A stretch of 64,000 bases of DNA, taken from positions 1 through 64,000 of the forward strand of contig JAPPAB010000043.1 in NCBI GenBank assembly GCA_026705765.1, written 5' to 3'. Origin of the DNA: Gemmatimonadota bacterium (GTDB lineage Bacteria; Latescibacterota; UBA2968). A program made the position numbers and the translations under genes. Position 1 is the first letter of the stretch; each line of letters opens with the position of its first letter. Shown here in pieces: positions 50,193 to 58,665 of this stretch. Below the pieces are notes generated by a model that had not been told where the DNA came from, ran no database searches, and saw only the letters and a program-made list of their open reading frames with translations.

Positions 50193-50996
50193 TCAGTGTA
50201 AATTATCCGTTCTCAATATCCAGTCCAACGGGGTCCAGTCCGTTTGGGGTGGTCCCGTTTTTGGGACGTATTGATATTCGGGGGTTGCCCTCAGCCATCC
50301 GTGAAACCCAACGCGGACGTGGTCGCCCCGGTTGGCGGAGGAGGCGTGTACCATTAGATAATGGCATATCGCCACGTCGCCCGCCCGTGCGACGACGGGG
50401 ATTGGATCGTTGAGCGGGATGTCCGGCGCGCCTGTGCTGCCGGTTGTGCGCCACTTTTCTCCGAGGTCGATGTTGTTGGTATAAGCCCACGAAAATACCT
50501 GTCGCGGGCTGCCCGGCCATACGGTGAATGCGCCGTCGTGTGCATCCGTGTCTGTGAGATAGGCCATGACGAGGAGGAGAAAGTGGGTGGGATATACGGT
50601 GAGGCCATTGCCCTGGCGCGTGCCGTCGATATGCGCGCCGCCCGGTTCAAATTGTTTGGGTCCCGGCTGCGGAAATCGCAATATGGGGCTTAATCCCGGC
50701 TCACTGGTGATAGCTGGTCCGGCGAGTTCACGCACGATCGCTTTCAATTTGGGCGAGATACACAGGGTCCGATCAATCGCAATGCCTTCCTGAGTCACAT
50801 GCATGCCATTTTTGTCTTTGGGCCATGTTTTTGACTCATCGGGCACGATGCCGGTTTTATTTTTCAGTTCTTTTAGTCCCGTGCGCACGCGGTCTGGATC
50901 GACCAGTCCCGGGACGATGACAAATCCATCATTGACAAATTGTGCGACCTGCGCCTGCGTGAGGTGCGCTGTGCCTTCTGGCTTGGAGATAGACAT
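50193..50996 (-). CDS. Phytanoyl-CoA dioxygenase family protein
   Basis: 267 residues, one PhyH domain. The iron triad is intact: H-I-D in GGAHIDGTRQ and the distal His in YLMVHASSANRGDHVRV, whose Arg binds 2-oxoglutarate. LTDTDAHDGAFTVWPGSPRQ is the usual loop before it. It should be an active Fe(II)/2-oxoglutarate oxygenase acting on a small molecule. No strong ribosome-binding site is seen. It lies 30 bases downstream of the SDR gene on the same strand, and the two may oxidise the same compound in steps. Confidence 0.85.
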   Translation of the reverse strand: MSISKPEGTAHLTQAQVAQFVNDGFVIVPGLVDPDRVRTGLKELKNKTGIVPDESKTWPKDKNGMHVTQEGIAIDRTLCISPKLKAIVRELAGPAITSEPGLSPILRFPQPGPKQFEPGGAHIDGTRQGNGLTVYPTHFLLLVMAYLTDTDAHDGAFTVWPGSPRQVFSWAYTNNIDLGEKWRTTGSTGAPDIPLNDPIPVVARAGDVAICHYLMVHASSANRGDHVRVGFHGWLRATPEYQYVPKTGPPQTDWTPLDWILRTDNLH

Positions 50997-51026
50997 GGGA
51001 ATATCCAGAGTTTTTGAAGATTGGTA

Positions 51027-51746
51027 TTACAATCCCGCGGGTAAAAGAATGAGTTCGGGTATTCGGGCACGCGAGGGTGTGGTCGCTACATACAGGCATG
51101 CGTCGGCTACGTCTTCTGGCTTTAGTGCTTTGGCCATGACTTCTGGGGGTGTGGGTACGGGGCGCTTTAAGACGATGGGCGTGTCGCACAATCCGGGGAA
51201 GATTACGGTGGTGCGAATGCCGTTTTCCTGTTCTTCCTGGAATGTTCCGTGCGCCAGGCCAGACATGCCGTGTTTGGATGCTTGATAAGATACGCCGGAG
51301 ACATCGGGCGATTGTACGCATCCAGAAGATAGATAGATGATCAGGCCCGATTGCTGTTTTCGCATGGTGGGCAAGACCGCTTTTGTGCAGTTGAATGCGC
51401 CGGTCAGATTTGTGCCGATCATCATTTCCCACGTTTCGTGGGTTAATAATTCGAGGCTGCGGTCCGGGATGTTCGTTCCCGTGGCGTACACGAGAATATC
51501 GATTTGTCCGAATTCATCCAGTGTTGTCTGGATTAAGTGGTTTACCTGTTCTACATATCGCGCGTCTGTGGGACAGGCGATTGCGCGGTTTCCTATTTCT
51601 GCTGATAGGTTGTCTAATTTGTCTTTGCTTCGCGCTGCCAGTACCACGCTGGCACCTGCCTGGGCATAAGATCGCGCGGTCGCTTTTCCCATTCCCGAAC
51701 TGCTTCCCACGATTATGGCGACTTTGTTTTCCAGCGCGTGATGCAT
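51027..51746 (-). CDS. SDR family NAD(P)-dependent oxidoreductase
   Basis: 239 residues from ATG 51746 (AAGGAG seven bases upstream). Classical SDR motifs are all present: GSSSGMGKATA (cofactor), the catalytic Ser in IIYLSSGCVQ, and YQASKHG (YxxxK). FPGLCDTPIV follows. It oxidises an alcohol or reduces a carbonyl with NAD(P)(H). It is divergent from the aminotransferase gene at 51916 and upstream of the dioxygenase gene at 50193. Confidence 0.88.
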   Translation of the reverse strand: MHHALENKVAIIVGSSSGMGKATARSYAQAGASVVLAARSKDKLDNLSAEIGNRAIACPTDARYVEQVNHLIQTTLDEFGQIDILVYATGTNIPDRSLELLTHETWEMMIGTNLTGAFNCTKAVLPTMRKQQSGLIIYLSSGCVQSPDVSGVSYQASKHGMSGLAHGTFQEEQENGIRTTVIFPGLCDTPIVLKRPVPTPPEVMAKALKPEDVADACLYVATTPSRARIPELILLPAGL

Positions 51747-51915
51747 GGGATTCTCCTTCAGATTGGACCTATTCAAATACAGTTATATAAGGTAATAAGG
51801 TTTATAAATGCGCGCAAGTGTGAGTAAAGTGGCAGTTGCATGCACATGCTTAGAACCGTATCTTTTACCGATAGTGGGAGATTATGTAGATACTGAAAAA
51901 CTGAAAGGACAAGAG

Positions 51916-53268
51916 ATGAGCGATTTGTTGATCGAAAAATATATGGCGAAGACGCCAAAGTCACGTGCGTTATACCAGCGGGCGCGGGAGACTTTTCCCA
52001 GTGGGGTGACGCACGATACGCGCTATTTGAAGCCCTATCCGCTTTCGATTGCCCGGGCACAGGGTGGACGCAAGTGGGATGTGGATGGGTGTGAGTATGT
52101 CGATTATTTTGGGGGTCACGGTGCGCTGATTTTGGGGCACAATCACCCGGAGGTGACCGAGGCGGTGCGGGAGCAGTTGAGCAGGGGGACGCATTACGGG
52201 GCGTCACACGAGTTGGAATTGGAATGGGCAGAGCAGATTATTCGGATGGTGCCGTGTGCGGATAAGGTGCGTTTTACGTCGTCGGGGACAGAGGCGAGTC
52301 TTTTGGGGTTGCGCGTTGCGCGCGCTTTTCAGAATAAGCCGAAGATTCTGCGTTTTACGACGAATTTTCACGGCTGGCACGATCAGGTGGCTTTTGGCGC
52401 TTCGACGAGTTTTGACGGTACGCCTCCGAGCGGTATTACGGAGGATCATGTCGAGAATGCCGTGTTGTGTGAGCCGAATAATATCGATCAGGTTACACAG
52501 GCGCTTGAGAGTCGGGACGATGTTGCCGCGGTTATTCTGGAGCCGACAGGGGCGAGTTTTGGGCGGGTGCCCACGCAGGGTAGGTTTTTGCGCCAGCTTC
52601 GCGCCGTGACCCGAGAACACGGAGTGTTGCTCATTTTTGATGAAGTGATTACGGGTTTTCGCGTGGCGCCCGGGGGTGCTCAGGAATATTATGGGGTGAC
52701 GCCGGATTTGGCTCTTTTTGCGAAGATTGTTGCGGGTGGTTTTCCCGGTGGCGCGATTGCGGGGCGCGCGGATTTGCTCGATGTGATGACGTATCGCGAC
52801 GATGCTTCGTGGAATAATAGATACCGCGTGCCACACCAGGGTACGTTTAATTCGAATCCGGTTTCAGCGCGTGCGGGGTTGACGACGCTTAAGATTATTG
52901 AGAAGAATGATATTACTGACTGCGCCAATCAAAATGGCGAGGTGTTGAGAAGTGCGCTCAATGATGTGATTCAGAGACGCGGGGTGAACTGGGTCGTGTA
53001 TGGCGAGTTTTCGGGGTTTCAATTTTTGCCGTTGTCCGAGGATCAGACGTACACATGTTCGGATATTTACGATGGTACAGTGCCCCATTCGGTTCTCAAG
53101 GGCGGGATTTCGATGAGGCAGATTCACCAGCTTCGCTGCGGTTTGATTGCAGAGGGGGTCGATGTGATGCCCTGGCCCGGTGGTGTGATTTCCGCTGTTC
53201 ACAGCGATGCGGATATCGATCAGACAGCTCAGGCTTTTGATCGGGTGCTTAAGGCGTTTAAGGCATGA
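51916..53268 (+). CDS. Class III aminotransferase / glutamate-1-semialdehyde aminomutase-like
   Basis: 450 residues from ATG 51916, with AAAGGA eight bases upstream; 36 further upstream codons are not family-like. FTSSGTEASLLGLRVARAF (phosphate binding), FHGWHDQ, LLIFDEVITGFR (Asp of the PLP ring) and LFAKIVAGGFPGGAIAG (PLP lysine) are the class III signatures, with the HemL-like FHGWHD form. Heme synthesis is possible, but the many HemL-like paralogues in such genomes and the catabolic neighbours favour transamination of another substrate. The convergent DUF1080 gene begins three bases after its stop. Confidence 0.85.
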   Translation: MSDLLIEKYMAKTPKSRALYQRARETFPSGVTHDTRYLKPYPLSIARAQGGRKWDVDGCEYVDYFGGHGALILGHNHPEVTEAVREQLSRGTHYGASHELELEWAEQIIRMVPCADKVRFTSSGTEASLLGLRVARAFQNKPKILRFTTNFHGWHDQVAFGASTSFDGTPPSGITEDHVENAVLCEPNNIDQVTQALESRDDVAAVILEPTGASFGRVPTQGRFLRQLRAVTREHGVLLIFDEVITGFRVAPGGAQEYYGVTPDLALFAKIVAGGFPGGAIAGRADLLDVMTYRDDASWNNRYRVPHQGTFNSNPVSARAGLTTLKIIEKNDITDCANQNGEVLRSALNDVIQRRGVNWVVYGEFSGFQFLPLSEDQTYTCSDIYDGTVPHSVLKGGISMRQIHQLRCGLIAEGVDVMPWPGGVISAVHSDADIDQTAQAFDRVLKAFKA

Positions 53269-53271
53269 ATA

Positions 53272-53838
53272 TTATGCCTTAATGCGTACATTGCGAAAGT
53301 CAATGGGGCTGCGGTGGTTTTGAAGGCCGATGTATCCGGTTTTTAAGCGGTTTTTGAGGTCTGGATGCTTGCTTGTGTCACAGGATATGACTTCGCGTCC
53401 GTTGATGATGACGTTTACCATTGTTCCCTGGCAGGATACTTCAATGGCGTTCCACTCTCCCGCCGGGTGAGATGGATCAACGGTGGGGGCGACTGCATCG
53501 TAGATGGCGCCGTTTGATTTATTGTTGAGTGGGTCGTGTGGTACGTCGTAAATTTGTATTTCCATTCCCTGATAGGCGGGGCGTCCTTCTTCGCTTGTTC
53601 GCAGGAATATTCCGCTGTTTCCTCCCGCGCTGTTTCGATAGTCCAGGCGCAGTACAAAGTCTGTGTACATGGCTTTGGGGCGAATCCATCCTCTGCCTTC
53701 GCCATTGCATACCATTAATCCGTTCTGGACTTCCCAACCTTCTTCCGGTCCGATAATTTTCCAGTCGTTCAGGTCTTTGCCGTTGAATAAGGGCGCGAAT
53801 CCTTCCGCTTGTTCTTCTGGGGATAGGTGTGTTGCCAT
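53272..53838 (-). CDS. DUF1080 (3-keto-disaccharide hydrolase-like) protein
   Basis: 188 residues. GFAPLFNGKDLNDWKI at the start, MYTDFVLRLDYRNSAGGNSG, IFLRTSEEGRPAYQGMEIQI and WNAIEVSCQGTMVNVIINGR are diagnostic of DUF1080, a LamG-like beta sandwich. Characterised relatives act on 3-keto sugars. There is no signal peptide, unlike many members. GGAGG lies before ATG 53838. It is the last of three minus-strand genes with the M14-type and PhyH genes. The sigma factor at 39076 carries a diverged domain of the same family. Confidence 0.88.
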   Translation of the reverse strand: MATHLSPEEQAEGFAPLFNGKDLNDWKIIGPEEGWEVQNGLMVCNGEGRGWIRPKAMYTDFVLRLDYRNSAGGNSGIFLRTSEEGRPAYQGMEIQIYDVPHDPLNNKSNGAIYDAVAPTVDPSHPAGEWNAIEVSCQGTMVNVIINGREVISCDTSKHPDLKNRLKTGYIGLQNHRSPIDFRNVRIKA

Positions 53839-53867
53839 TGGTTTTCCTCCGTAAATAGGTTATACCT

Positions 53868-55055
53868 CTACGCTGAATCAGTTTCTCGCCATTTGATGAG
53901 TGCGTGGGCGACGGTTTCTACCATTTCTTTTACGTCGGCGTTGTGCGCGTCAATGCTGTCGGGGATGGCTTGTAAAAAGGTGCGGATTGTGCCGGCTTGT
54001 TCGCAGATGTGTTTGTCGCCATAGACGTTGTGTTCGGGTTGTCGGGGGTCGATGAGTACTTTTCGATTTTTTAATGGTTTGACGTGATAGTTTTCGAAGA
54101 TGGCTTGTTCGAGAATTTCCGCTTTTGCCCGTAGATGGTGGGGCATGGACGCTTTGTCGTGCATGCCAATGCTTCGAGTGAAGTCTGGCCGCGTAAAGTG
54201 GGCGTGGACTTCTATGGATGCATCTGGTTTTTTTTCCAGGAAATACTGCCACAGTGCCGCGGTTTCTCTGGGTGCGCTTTTGCCTTCTACGAGGTGGTTA
54301 ATTCCGAATTTTGGGACTTCGCCCATGGCGTTGGTTACGCTGCGTCCTTCGCAAATGCCGTCGGGATTTGTGATGGGCATGAGGCAGAATTGTACGTGGT
54401 CTAATAATCGCTGTGTGCGTGCGGTTGGGATGGTCAAGCTGTGGGCTACGTGGAGGATGCCCCAGGATACGGGTTCGCACGATTGCATTGTGGCATCGAC
54501 GAGTAGCGTCAGGTCGCGCGGTTGGGTTTCCAATACGCAGATGGGTCTTCCCCGGGCAGAGTGACCTATTTCCCGGTAGGTCCAGATGTCGTATTGTTCG
54601 GATAGTTGCCGCGCTTTTTCGCAGACGACGGATGGGTCTTCATAGGGGGCAGATGCGATGCGGAGGGTTTCTCCGGGTTGGATGTGTACGGATATGTCGA
54701 TGTGTTCTGCGGGGTGAAAGTCCGTGTTTTCAGATGGTACCCACGCCCATCCCGTGTTTTCTCGCCAGATCCACCAGGGTGGATACATGTAGTTTGCGCC
54801 TTTTTTGCTTAGTAGGAATCGCAGTATTACCCGTTTTGCGCGGTTGCCGAGGTGACGTACGCGCACATGGGCCATGTATTCTTTGGGTACGCCTGCACCG
54901 TCGAATAATTCGTCCAACAGGTCCTGGAACCATTGCGGGATTTCTTCTATTTTGTATCCGATTTCGCTTATGCCGGATTCTATTATCCGCATCTCACCGG
55001 CGCTGCTGCACGGAAAGTCGTCGTCGATGATGATGTCGTTGTTTTCGAGTTTCAT
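53868..55055 (-). CDS. M14-type zinc carboxypeptidase-like protein
   Basis: 395 residues. The C-terminal two-thirds follow the M14 order: REIGHSARGRPICVLE, then ATMQSCEPVSWG at the position of the HxxE zinc motif, then MPITNPDGICEG (NPDG, about 230-233), then IEVHAHF with the third zinc ligand (H284). The first zinc His is replaced by Q191, while E194 is kept. Unless the family uses another ligand, this weakens metal binding. The N-terminal 150 residues are unrecognised, perhaps a beta domain. Its ATG directly abuts the stop of the upstream PhyH gene. No signal peptide. Confidence 0.7.
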   Translation of the reverse strand: MKLENNDIIIDDDFPCSSAGEMRIIESGISEIGYKIEEIPQWFQDLLDELFDGAGVPKEYMAHVRVRHLGNRAKRVILRFLLSKKGANYMYPPWWIWRENTGWAWVPSENTDFHPAEHIDISVHIQPGETLRIASAPYEDPSVVCEKARQLSEQYDIWTYREIGHSARGRPICVLETQPRDLTLLVDATMQSCEPVSWGILHVAHSLTIPTARTQRLLDHVQFCLMPITNPDGICEGRSVTNAMGEVPKFGINHLVEGKSAPRETAALWQYFLEKKPDASIEVHAHFTRPDFTRSIGMHDKASMPHHLRAKAEILEQAIFENYHVKPLKNRKVLIDPRQPEHNVYGDKHICEQAGTIRTFLQAIPDSIDAHNADVKEMVETVAHALIKWRETDSA

Positions 55056-56042
55056 TCAACATATCATCCCGCGTTTTGCGCGAATCCCATGGGCAGGTGG
55101 GTCGTCGCCAATCCAGCGTTCGTCAACGGGGTCCGATGCGAGTTGATATCGCGTGTCGGATGATATGCGGTATTGTTTGGAGTGATTGTCGGAGCTTGAG
55201 TGCAGGGTGTACATCGAGAATATCAGCAGGTCTCCCATTTCGTATTCCGATACCAGCCAGCGTCCACCCAGTTCTTTGCGGGTGGCTATCGCATTAGAGG
55301 AATAAGATCCGGTCGAGTTCCATTTTACAGAAGCCCGCTCTTGATTGGTCAGGTTTCGCCCTTCGGCGCGTGCGCGTTCTACTATTTCCTGGGCGTCGCC
55401 TTTGTTTTCACAGTACAGATCGACGTCTGTTGAGCCGTATCCCGATTTCAGGTGGTGCAGTTTGTGTGAGTTTTCGAGTAGCATCAATCCGCCCATGTAG
55501 GAGGGCACATCGCCATAGGGTATCCAGGCGGTGTAGAGGTTTTTTGTTCCGCGGCCCATATAGACGATGTCACAGTGCGGATTGGTGGCGGTGTGCAATC
55601 CGGGCTGTTTGGCTCGAAACCAGGTGTAGTCAAAGTAGCGCGCAGGTCCGCCGAAAAAGAAGTCGAAAAACGACATGATCGGGCCTTCGTGGATTACTTT
55701 GTCCAGGGGGGGGTTGTTGCGTGCGAGTAAGGGCATGAACGATCCGGTTGCGCGTCCGTCAATTTTCTCTTTTGAAGCTGCTATGCCGTCGATTGCCGGA
55801 TAGCGTTCGTCCAGGACTCCCGCGCCCATCATCCGGTTCATGACTTCCTGGCGAGCGGCTAATACTTCGTCTTTGTTCAGTAAATTTTTGAGAAATAAGT
55901 AGCCATTCTCTGTCATTCGGCGGTGGAGTTCGTCGCGATCATCTATCGCGTCATTGGATTTGCGTAAGCCGCCAAAGTCGTCCGACGAGTGGCCCAGGGG
56001 TTCGCCCTGATACGTGAGTTTTAATGCTTTTTCTATTTCCAT
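55056..56042 (-). CDS. Phytanoyl-CoA dioxygenase family protein
   Basis: 328 residues from ATG 56042 (GGAGGA upstream). The iron-binding HxD is in TNPHCDIVYMGRG and the distal His in FSMYTLHSSSDNHSKQYRIS, with an Arg for 2-oxoglutarate after it. MLLENSHKLHHL replaces the usual PGSHK loop. It should be a functional Fe(II)/2-oxoglutarate oxygenase. The M14-type gene begins at the very next base after its stop, implying coupled translation. The substrate is unknown. Confidence 0.85.
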   Translation of the reverse strand: MEIEKALKLTYQGEPLGHSSDDFGGLRKSNDAIDDRDELHRRMTENGYLFLKNLLNKDEVLAARQEVMNRMMGAGVLDERYPAIDGIAASKEKIDGRATGSFMPLLARNNPPLDKVIHEGPIMSFFDFFFGGPARYFDYTWFRAKQPGLHTATNPHCDIVYMGRGTKNLYTAWIPYGDVPSYMGGLMLLENSHKLHHLKSGYGSTDVDLYCENKGDAQEIVERARAEGRNLTNQERASVKWNSTGSYSSNAIATRKELGGRWLVSEYEMGDLLIFSMYTLHSSSDNHSKQYRISSDTRYQLASDPVDERWIGDDPPAHGIRAKRGMIC

Positions 56043-56142
56043 AGATTCCTCCAGGATATTTTGTTGTCTGTGTAATATAAAAAAAGTAATTTGAATAAAC
56101 AATGCTGTCCTATATTCTAACTCGCATTTTTAAGGAGTTTTT

Positions 56143-56886
56143 ATGTTTCTCGCCAATATGACTTCTCCCGATGTCGATGCTTTGTCGCGGGATCTGGTGG
56201 TTATTATACCCGTGGCTTCGCTTGAGCAACACAGTCTGCATTTGCCCGTTTTTACCGATTCGATGATTCTTCAAGAGGTGGTCACTCGCGTTGAGAAGCG
56301 GTTGTCCCGGGATGTGCTGATACTTCCAGTTATGTGGCTGGGGTATTCGCAGCATCATATGAAGTATCCCGGTACGGTTTCTGCGTCGTCCGAGACGCAT
56401 CTGGCGATTATGTATGATGTTCTCGCTTGTATGGTTGAACACGGTTTTACACAGTTTCTTTTGATTAATAGCCACGGGGGCAATGAGCCAAATATTTCGG
56501 TTTTGCGCCAGCGCGTTATGGAGGGGTATGAAGATGTCAATCTCTATACGACGACGCCGTATGCCGGGCCAGCAGATAAAAAGATCAATGAGGTTTTGAC
56601 TCTGGGTGCAACGGGATCCGGGCATGCAGGAGAGTGTGAGACAGCTATGATTATGGCGATTGACCCCGATCTGGTAAAGACAGATGCGTTATACAGGGAT
56701 GCTCAACGTCGCATGGAGAGTATTCCAGGGTTGCGTCTGTACAAGCGATTTGATCAGAATACCGCGCACGGGGGGGCGGGAGATCCGCGCCCTGCGACGG
56801 CAGAGATGGGCGAGCAGATTTTTCAGATTGCCGAAGATTTTCTGGTTGAGGCTATACAGGAGATTTATGGGGATGGAAGGCGTTAA
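56143..56886 (+). CDS. Creatininase family amidohydrolase
   Basis: 247 residues. VIIPVASLEQHSLHLPVFTD, LGYSQHHMKYPGTVS, INSHGGNEPN and GSGHAGECETAMIM are the metal-binding and catalytic motifs of the family, all intact (Glu, two His, Asp and the later His-Ala-Gly-Glu). Members hydrolyse cyclic amides or formamides, including creatinine and FAPy intermediates. AAGGAG precedes ATG 56143. It is divergent from the PhyH gene at 56042 and ends at a bidirectional terminator. Confidence 0.9.
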   Translation: MFLANMTSPDVDALSRDLVVIIPVASLEQHSLHLPVFTDSMILQEVVTRVEKRLSRDVLILPVMWLGYSQHHMKYPGTVSASSETHLAIMYDVLACMVEHGFTQFLLINSHGGNEPNISVLRQRVMEGYEDVNLYTTTPYAGPADKKINEVLTLGATGSGHAGECETAMIMAIDPDLVKTDALYRDAQRRMESIPGLRLYKRFDQNTAHGGAGDPRPATAEMGEQIFQIAEDFLVEAIQEIYGDGRR

Positions 56887-56906
56887 AAAATAGAGTTGAA
56901 AAAATA

Positions 56907-56935
56907 AAAGCCCGCATGATTTCTGTGCGGGCTTT
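56907..56935. terminator. Bidirectional intrinsic terminator
   Basis: AAAGCCCGCA pairs with TGCGGGCTTT around a nine-base loop. A-rich sequence precedes it, so on the minus strand the stem has a T-rich tail. It separates the converging creatininase and ssb genes. Confidence 0.85.
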
Positions 56936-56951
56936 GTCGTTTGTATCGCGA

Positions 56952-57434
56952 CTAAAATGGCAGGTCGTCGTCTGCGGAATAAGGAGGGGGTTCTGAAGCG
57001 GCGGTGTCGTCCGATGCAGAATCTGTTGGCTGTGATCTTCCCTGAGACCCGTCACCCTGAGGCGCGCCGCCATAGCCTCCATCCATACCGCCCATTTCAC
57101 CGCGGGCATCGAGCAGTTGCATGTCGCGAGCAACCACTTCGGTGGTGTAGCGCTTTAGCCCGTCTTGCCCTTCCCAACTGCGCGTTTGTAATTTGCCTTC
57201 GATATAGACTTTGCTGCCTTTGCGCAGATACTGGTTGCAGATTTCAGCCAAACGACCCCATACCACAATGCGGTGCCATTCGGTGCGTTCTTGTCTTTCA
57301 CCACCGCTGTCGGTCCAGCTTTCGTTGGTGGCGATGCTGAAGTTCGATACGGCTGTGCCTCCTGGCGTGTATCGAAGCTCGGGATCGGCGCCTGCATTGC
57401 CGATCAAGATGACTTTGTTGACTCCTCGTGCCAT
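56952..57434 (-). CDS. ssb: Single-stranded DNA-binding protein
   Basis: 160 residues. The OB fold spans residues 1-110: [51 protein letters not shown] and [18 protein letters not shown] Gly/Ser/Gln-rich linker follows. The last residues DDDLPF are the acidic tip that recruits repair and replication proteins. It forms a tetramer on single-stranded DNA. GAGGAGG precedes ATG 57434. This is the only housekeeping replication gene in the window, and its neighbours are unrelated. Confidence 0.95.
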   Translation of the reverse strand: MARGVNKVILIGNAGADPELRYTPGGTAVSNFSIATNESWTDSGGERQERTEWHRIVVWGRLAEICNQYLRKGSKVYIEGKLQTRSWEGQDGLKRYTTEVVARDMQLLDARGEMGGMDGGYGGAPQGDGSQGRSQPTDSASDDTAASEPPPYSADDDLPF

Positions 57435-57581
57435 ACGTGGCCTCCTCGGGATTAGGTGTACGTTTCAGGGACATGGCACGACCCTGTAAGATTTAGTACG
57501 AATATACTTTTGCATGTGGGATTTGTCAAGGTGACATTGGTTAAAATAATGGCGAGGGGTGTTGCGATGCCCTATATTAAG

Positions 57582-57605
57582 CGAATCAACGAATCAACGA
57601 ATCAA
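57582..57605. repeat. Three 8-bp direct repeats (CGAATCAA)
   Basis: CGAATCAA occurs three times in a row. About 66 bases downstream lies a second array of three 8-bp units that shares the CGAAT core on the opposite strand. Both lie in the 273-base gap between ssb and the aldo/keto reductase gene. Confidence 0.85.
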
Positions 57606-57671
57606 CGGAGCGTGATACAACTGCGCCAGTAGTTCATTGAAACTCATAACGATTTTGGGTGGTTGGGCGGG

Positions 57672-57695
57672 ATTCGTCTATTCGTCTATTCGTTT
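57672..57695. repeat. Three 8-bp direct repeats (ATTCGTCT)
   Basis: ATTCGTCT, ATTCGTCT and ATTCGTTT follow one another. The ribosome-binding site TAGGAGG of the next gene starts immediately after. Read on the minus strand the unit is CGAATAGA, which resembles the CGAATCAA array at 57582. Confidence 0.85.
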
Positions 57696-57707
57696 TTAGG
57701 AGGTTTT

Positions 57708-58655
57708 ATGGAATATCGCATATTGGGACGCACGGGTTTGAAGGTTTCGATTATGGGGATTGGCGGTGGTGGACCTACGCAAATGGGTCAAAAGACGGGT
57801 GTCGATCAGGCGGGTGTGAATCGTTTGGTGCAGCGCGCGCTGGATCTCGGTATCAATTTTTTCGATACGGCTGCCGCGTATGGCGAGAGTGAGACGATTC
57901 TCGGAAATGCGCTCAAGGGTGTGCCGCGCGATGATTATATTCTGGCGACTAAATTTCACGCCCATCTTCACAATAGCGGTGAGCTTGTGAGTCCAGAGAA
58001 TGTCGTAGATTCTATTGAGCGCAGTTTGAAGCGGTTGCAGGTGGATTATGTCGATGTGATGCAGTGGCACGGTGTTCGTCCATACCATTATTCTGAGGCT
58101 ATTGAGCAGTTGTGGCCCACGGTGGAGAGGCTGAAAGATCAAGGGAAGTTCGGGTTTATGGGGGTGAGCGAGACGTATGCCGAAGATCATAAACACGAGA
58201 TGTTTTCTATGGCTTTGTCGGATGATTTGTTCGATACGGCTATGGTGGGTTACAATTTGTTGAGTCCAACGCCCGAGCACGAGGTTTTGCCTATGTGTCA
58301 GGAGCGGGATGTGGGCGTGATTTGTATGGTTGCTGTTCGGCGGGCACTGGCTCGGCCCGATGTGCTTGAGGAGCGCATTGCGTATGCAAAGGATAAGGGG
58401 TTGATTGCGCGAGACGCCCTGGACGCTGAGGATCCGCTGGGATGGCTGGTTAAGGGCGATGTTACGTCGTTGCCCGCGGCGGGTTATAAGTATGTGAATG
58501 CACATCCCGCGATGGGTGTGGTGCTGTCGGGTACGGCAAATATTGACCATTTGGAGGAGAATGTGAAGGCGATTCTCGGCCCGCCTTTGCCAGATGAAGA
58601 TATGGTGCGGTTGCGGTCTATTTTTGGCGATGTGTGGGAGCCGTTAGGGAATTAA
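57708..58655 (+). CDS. Aldo/keto reductase
   Basis: 315 residues from ATG 57708 (TAGGAGG four bases upstream). MEYRILGRTGLKVSIMGIGG and GINFFDTAAAYGESETILGN (catalytic Asp and Tyr) are the family start. ILATKFHA supplies the Lys, and DVMQWHGVRPYHYSEAIEQL the His region. The C-terminal part (MGVVLSGTANIDHLEENVKA) is the NADPH-site helix. It reduces aldehydes or ketones, or oxidises sugars in reverse. It starts an operon with the MFS (gap 10) and monooxygenase genes. Confidence 0.9.
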   Translation: MEYRILGRTGLKVSIMGIGGGGPTQMGQKTGVDQAGVNRLVQRALDLGINFFDTAAAYGESETILGNALKGVPRDDYILATKFHAHLHNSGELVSPENVVDSIERSLKRLQVDYVDVMQWHGVRPYHYSEAIEQLWPTVERLKDQGKFGFMGVSETYAEDHKHEMFSMALSDDLFDTAMVGYNLLSPTPEHEVLPMCQERDVGVICMVAVRRALARPDVLEERIAYAKDKGLIARDALDAEDPLGWLVKGDVTSLPAAGYKYVNAHPAMGVVLSGTANIDHLEENVKAILGPPLPDEDMVRLRSIFGDVWEPLGN

Positions 58656-58665
58656 AGGAGTTTTT

